Source: an uncultured Prevotella sp.
Lineage (GTDB): Bacteria; Bacteroidota; Bacteroidia; Bacteroidales; Bacteroidaceae
Direction of reading: 5' to 3'
DNA: 43,170 bases
Assembly: GCA_905233555.1 (NCBI GenBank)
Contig: CAJODF010000023.1
Location: 1-43,170, forward strand
Under the pieces are notes generated by a model. The model was not told the origin of the DNA. It did no database searches and saw nothing but the letters and a program-made list of their open reading frames with translations. How positions within the stretch are numbered: the stretch's first letter is position 1; every line of letters begins with the position of its first letter. A program made the position numbers and the translations under genes. Positions 40,582-43,170 of the stretch are shown in pieces.

Positions 40582-41262
40582 ATGAAGATACTACAGAGTT
40601 CGGTTTTCCGCTCCATTTGTGCCATTGCTATCGGTATTATGCTTATCAAGTACCCTGATAATACCGTCACGTGGATTACCATTGCCATTGGTGTGTTATT
40701 CCTGCTTTCTGGTATTATCTCGATGGTGATATATTATCACACTTTGCGCCAGTATTCCAAACAGGAGTCATTGTCAGGTGGTACCTACATCACTGATGCA
40801 GAAGGGCAGCGTATAGCCATATCCAAGCCAACTTTTCCCATCGTGGGTGTTGGAAGTGCTATTCTCGGACTGTTATTGGCACTGACACCAAATGTTTTTG
40901 TCAAAGGTCTGATGTATATCATCGGCGGCATTCTCGTGCTTGGAGCCATCAACCAATTCATGAATCTACTCAATGCCCGTCATTTCGGCAAAGTGGGCTT
41001 CGGCTACTGGATACTCCCATGCATCATCCTGCTCACAGGACTCTATGTCATCATCCGTCCGATGGATCCTCCTGCTATAGCGATGCTCATCCTCGGTTGG
41101 TGTACGTTGCTCTACGGTGTCACAGAACTCATCAATGCTATCAAGATTCATAATGAGAAGCGCAAATTCACAAAGGCTCAGGAAATTCCTGTCGCCGAAG
41201 AAGTGAAAGAGGAGTTAAGTATCCCTGAAGTGCCTGCAGAAGAGATTCAGTCTGAAGAATAA
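40582..41262 (+). CDS. DUF308/HdeD-like membrane protein
   Basis: This 226-residue protein has about six membrane segments arranged as repeated pairs, typical of the DUF308/HdeD family: RSICAIAIGIMLIKYPDNTVTWITIAIGVLFLLSGI, then a loop (HTLRQYSKQESLSGGTYITDAEGQ), PIVGVGSAILGLLLALTP, and GYWILPCIILLTGLYVIIRP. The C-terminal tail (about 195-226) is highly acidic (VAEEVKEEL...EEIQSEE). HdeD is linked to acid resistance in E. coli, but the function here is unknown. A hairpin directly follows the stop codon. Confidence 0.85.
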   Translation: MKILQSSVFRSICAIAIGIMLIKYPDNTVTWITIAIGVLFLLSGIISMVIYYHTLRQYSKQESLSGGTYITDAEGQRIAISKPTFPIVGVGSAILGLLLALTPNVFVKGLMYIIGGILVLGAINQFMNLLNARHFGKVGFGYWILPCIILLTGLYVIIRPMDPPAIAMLILGWCTLLYGVTELINAIKIHNEKRKFTKAQEIPVAEEVKEELSIPEVPAEEIQSEE

Positions 41263-41286
41263 GGGTTGAGGCAACTGCCTCAACCC
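41263..41286. terminator. Bidirectional hairpin terminator, DUF308/udk
   Basis: An 11-bp self-complementary segment (41263-41273 with 41276-41286) forms a nine-bp stem with a six-base loop. It begins right after the DUF308 stop and overlaps the stop of the converging udk gene (41280). Confidence 0.65.
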
Positions 41287-41918
41287 CCATGTTTCATTTC
41301 CTCCTTTACCTCTTCCGAAAAACCTTGTATATACGATCGGAGGATATCGATACCACGTTTATTGTCTGCCCCCCAAGGAATAATCATGTCCGCAAACTTC
41401 TTCGTGGGCTCAATGAACTGCTCATGCATGGGCTTCACATCGTTCTCATAATGACTGAGTACCATCTCAACCGTGCGTCCGCGTTCCACTACATCACGAC
41501 GAATGTTTCGTATCAGACGTACGTCACTGTCGGTATCCACAAAAATCTTCAAGTCCATCATATCACGCATTTTCTTATGGTGCAGCGTCATAATACCCTC
41601 CAGAATGATCACAGGCTTCGGCTCTACATGGACGGTCTCGGGCAAACGATTTGAGAGTACATACGAATAAGTAGGCTGCTCGATAGCCTCACCATTCTTC
41701 AACTTCTTGATTTGTTCCGTCAGCAGTTTCCAGTCGAAGGCATCAGGGTGGTCGAAGTTAATCTGCTTCCGTTCCTCTGGTGTCAGATCCGTCGTATCAT
41801 TATAGTAGGAATCCAACGGGATAACGGCAGCACAATGTGGTGGCAACGCCTTGGCAATACGCTTTACGACGGTGGTCTTGCCAGAACCGGATCCGCCAGC
41901 GATTCCGATGATAATCAT
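41280..41918 (-). CDS. udk: Uridine kinase
   Basis: This 212-residue cytoplasmic enzyme phosphorylates uridine and cytidine for pyrimidine salvage. The P-loop is GGSGSGKTT at residues 8-16, followed by LDSYYND (the substrate-binding DxxY), NFDHPDAFDW and VIILEGIM. The R-x-x-R-D segment (RNIRRDVVERGR) is the lid region. Length and motif order are those of bacterial Udk; phosphoribulokinase is a distant relative but less likely. Its ATG shares one base with the stop of the upstream EEP-fold gene (TAATG), so the two form an operon. Confidence 0.94.
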   Translation of the reverse strand: MIIIGIAGGSGSGKTTVVKRIAKALPPHCAAVIPLDSYYNDTTDLTPEERKQINFDHPDAFDWKLLTEQIKKLKNGEAIEQPTYSYVLSNRLPETVHVEPKPVIILEGIMTLHHKKMRDMMDLKIFVDTDSDVRLIRNIRRDVVERGRTVEMVLSHYENDVKPMHEQFIEPTKKFADMIIPWGADNKRGIDILRSYIQGFSEEVKEEMKHGG

Positions 41919-42967
41919 TATTTCTGTGCTTTAATAAGGTAGACAATAGTAGGCAGATGGTCGCTATAACCGTCGAGCCATTCGCCACTGCCATGCGTGC
42001 GCAGGGGATAGCCCTTGTATTTTCCATCTTTCTGAAACAGATAGTCACGACGGAATATCTGGTGGGAGAAGAGTTTCAGAGAGGAATAATCCTTCTTGTC
42101 GCGGTCTAGCAACGAAGGAGAGAGAATAATCTGGTCGAAGAGGTTCCAGGCACTATTATACATCAGCGTACCCGTGCCTGAGGCCAGCACATCCCACCAG
42201 GGATTATACAGGTCGCTATCACCCACATCCTTGATTTTACGCTTGGCTCCAAGACACTTCGCCATCGAGATATCCTGAGGATCGTCGTTCATATCACCCA
42301 TAATTAACAGTTTCACATTAGGATCCTCGGCAATCAGCGAGTCTTTCACCGCCTTCAACTGCAAACCGCCTTCTTCCCGATAGAAGGAGGGGGCACCACG
42401 CGAGGGCAAATGATTCACAATAATGGTCACATGTTCATCAGCCATTGAACCACTTACCACGAGGAAACCACGGGTGGCCTTGAGGGAGTCCTGTGGTAAT
42501 CTATATATATAAGGTATAAGTTTCACATTGCGAACAGAGAACAAGGTCGGATTGTATAACAGCGCACAATCCACACCACGCTGATCGGGTCCCTCTACAT
42601 GCGCAAATTGGAAGTTCTTATCCTTCAATGGTTCCTGATTACAGAGGTCTTCCAGACACTTGGCATTCTCCACCTCAGCCAAACCAATGGCGGCACAGCC
42701 GATCTTCGGCAGTTTGTCCGTCCCCATCTCTGAGAGCACACGTGCCATATTGCGCAATTTATGGGTGTATTTCATACCTGTCCATTTATTGGTACCCTCA
42801 GGCAGATATTCATAATCATTCTTGCCTGCATCATGACAGGTATCAAACAAATTCTCCAGATTATAGAATCCGATGGCATAGACGGAGAATGTTTTCTGCT
42901 GCGCCAGGATAGGATTGATACCCATAAACAGGAGCATTGTTAGCAGCATTAAACCAGACTTTTTCAT
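41918..42967 (-). CDS. Exported endonuclease/exonuclease/phosphatase-fold protein
   Basis: This 349-residue protein has a signal peptide (about 1-22, ending ILAQ) and the EEP superfamily motifs: FYNLENLFD near the start, GLAEVEN (metal-binding Glu), the HLPSRG segment, LIMGDMNDDP and the terminal SDHLPTIV. It therefore probably cleaves a phosphodiester or phosphate monoester in the periplasm or outside, using Mg2+. The exact substrate (DNA, RNA, inositol phosphate, sphingomyelin) is unknown. It is the first gene of an operon with udk and has its own promoter, divergent to rpmE2. Confidence 0.88.
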   Translation of the reverse strand: MKKSGLMLLTMLLFMGINPILAQQKTFSVYAIGFYNLENLFDTCHDAGKNDYEYLPEGTNKWTGMKYTHKLRNMARVLSEMGTDKLPKIGCAAIGLAEVENAKCLEDLCNQEPLKDKNFQFAHVEGPDQRGVDCALLYNPTLFSVRNVKLIPYIYRLPQDSLKATRGFLVVSGSMADEHVTIIVNHLPSRGAPSFYREEGGLQLKAVKDSLIAEDPNVKLLIMGDMNDDPQDISMAKCLGAKRKIKDVGDSDLYNPWWDVLASGTGTLMYNSAWNLFDQIILSPSLLDRDKKDYSSLKLFSHQIFRRDYLFQKDGKYKGYPLRTHGSGEWLDGYSDHLPTIVYLIKAQK

Positions 42968-42988
42968 ATAAAATATGTTTTATTGGTG

Positions 42989-42996
42989 CAAAGATA
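42989..42996 (-). promoter_or_regulatory. -7 box of the EEP-udk operon
   Basis: Read on the minus strand this is TATCTTTG, 21 bases before the ATG at 42967. Confidence 0.7.
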
Positions 42997-43015
42997 CTAT
43001 TTTTTTTCGAAACTA

Positions 43016-43047
43016 TTTGCAAAATTCAAAAAAACTTCGTACCTTTG
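43016..43047 (+). promoter_or_regulatory. rpmE2 promoter
   Basis: TTTG at 43016-43019 precedes TACCTTTG at 43040-43047 by 20 bases. The ATG is 49 bases further. It is divergent from the EEP-udk promoter, with the upstream elements close together. Confidence 0.85.
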
Positions 43048-43096
43048 CAGCCGCTTTATGCGCAAATAGTATTAAACATTAATATTTTAACTCAAA

Positions 43097-43170
43097 ATGA
43101 AAAAAGGAATTCATCCAGAAAACTATCGCCCCGTCGTGTTCAAGGACATGTCCAACGGCGATATGTTCCT
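43097..43170 (+). CDS. rpmE2: Ribosomal protein L31 type B, N-terminal fragment
   Basis: The first 24 residues are visible (MKKGIHPENYRPVVFKDMSNG...); the window ends within the gene. The start KKGIHPxxYRxVVFxD and the absence of the Cys pair at this point match the zinc-independent type B L31, a component of the large ribosomal subunit. A promoter with ideal spacing lies upstream. Confidence 0.92.
   Translation, partial: MKKGIHPENYRPVVFKDMSNGDMF

Overview
The window is chromosomal DNA from a member of the Bacteroidota, most likely a Prevotella-like organism (Bacteroidales). Evidence seen in the sequence: most transcription units start at the Bacteroidota -7 box TAnnTTTG, several with a TTG/TTTG -33 element 19-20 bases upstream. 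The tmRNA encodes a Bacteroidales-type tag ending YALAA. The trp operon has the order trpB-E-G-D-C-F-A. The window also carries TonB receptors, a Bacteroidota-type Wzi protein and a leucine-rich-repeat lipoprotein. No insertion sequence, phage gene, CRISPR array, rRNA or ordinary tRNA was recognised.

Layout. 1-5.4 kb: end of a ketopantoate reductase-like gene, an SDR oxidoreductase, a reverse-strand TonB receptor/ECF S-component pair, a membrane-anchored Ntn amidase and an orphan LuxR-type regulator. 5.5-10.2 kb: cysK, converging on a reverse operon made of a small Cys/His-rich membrane protein and a TonB receptor with a His-rich loop (candidate metal uptake), then a lipoprotein serine hydrolase. 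10.3-17.0 kb: the complete tryptophan operon, preceded by an 18-codon leader peptide with three consecutive Trp codons and two mutually exclusive RNA hairpins. 17.05-18.4 kb: tmRNA (reverse), an array of 11-bp repeats, and a short transcription unit of tiny proteins. 18.4-19.2 kb: an LRR lipoprotein. 19.4-36.8 kb: a large extracellular polysaccharide/capsule locus. 36.8-38.7 kb: a lipocalin-like lipoprotein and a Wzi-type outer-membrane protein. 38.8-43.2 kb: a repetitive Arg/Ser/Asn-rich exported protein, a histidine phosphatase, a DUF308 membrane protein, uridine kinase, an exported endonuclease/exonuclease/phosphatase-fold protein, and the start of ribosomal protein L31.

How the genes work together. 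The seven trp genes encode every step from chorismate to tryptophan, and the leader is arranged so that translation through Trp codons can decide whether RNA polymerase continues. The polysaccharide locus consists of two consecutive modules. Module 1 (19.4-27.8 kb) has a six-SLBB export protein, flippase, CDP-alcohol phosphotransferase, Wzz-like protein, polymerase-like protein and two glycosyltransferases. Module 2 (27.9-36.8 kb) has a priming phosphoglycosyltransferase, Wza-like lipoprotein, kinase-less Wzc-like protein, EpsG-type polymerase, second flippase, four GT2 enzymes and a GT11 fucosyltransferase-like enzyme. Each module carries its own flippase and polymerase but only the second has a recognisable priming enzyme. 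The second module is visibly more AT-rich.

The most interesting observation is the trp leader. The segment around the leader stop codon can pair with the terminator in a nested, competing structure, which is the logic of ribosome-mediated attenuation. Next are the uncharacterised small membrane protein pair near the tmRNA, the His-rich receptor with its Cys/His-rich partner, and promoters placed so close to start codons that the mRNAs are probably leaderless.
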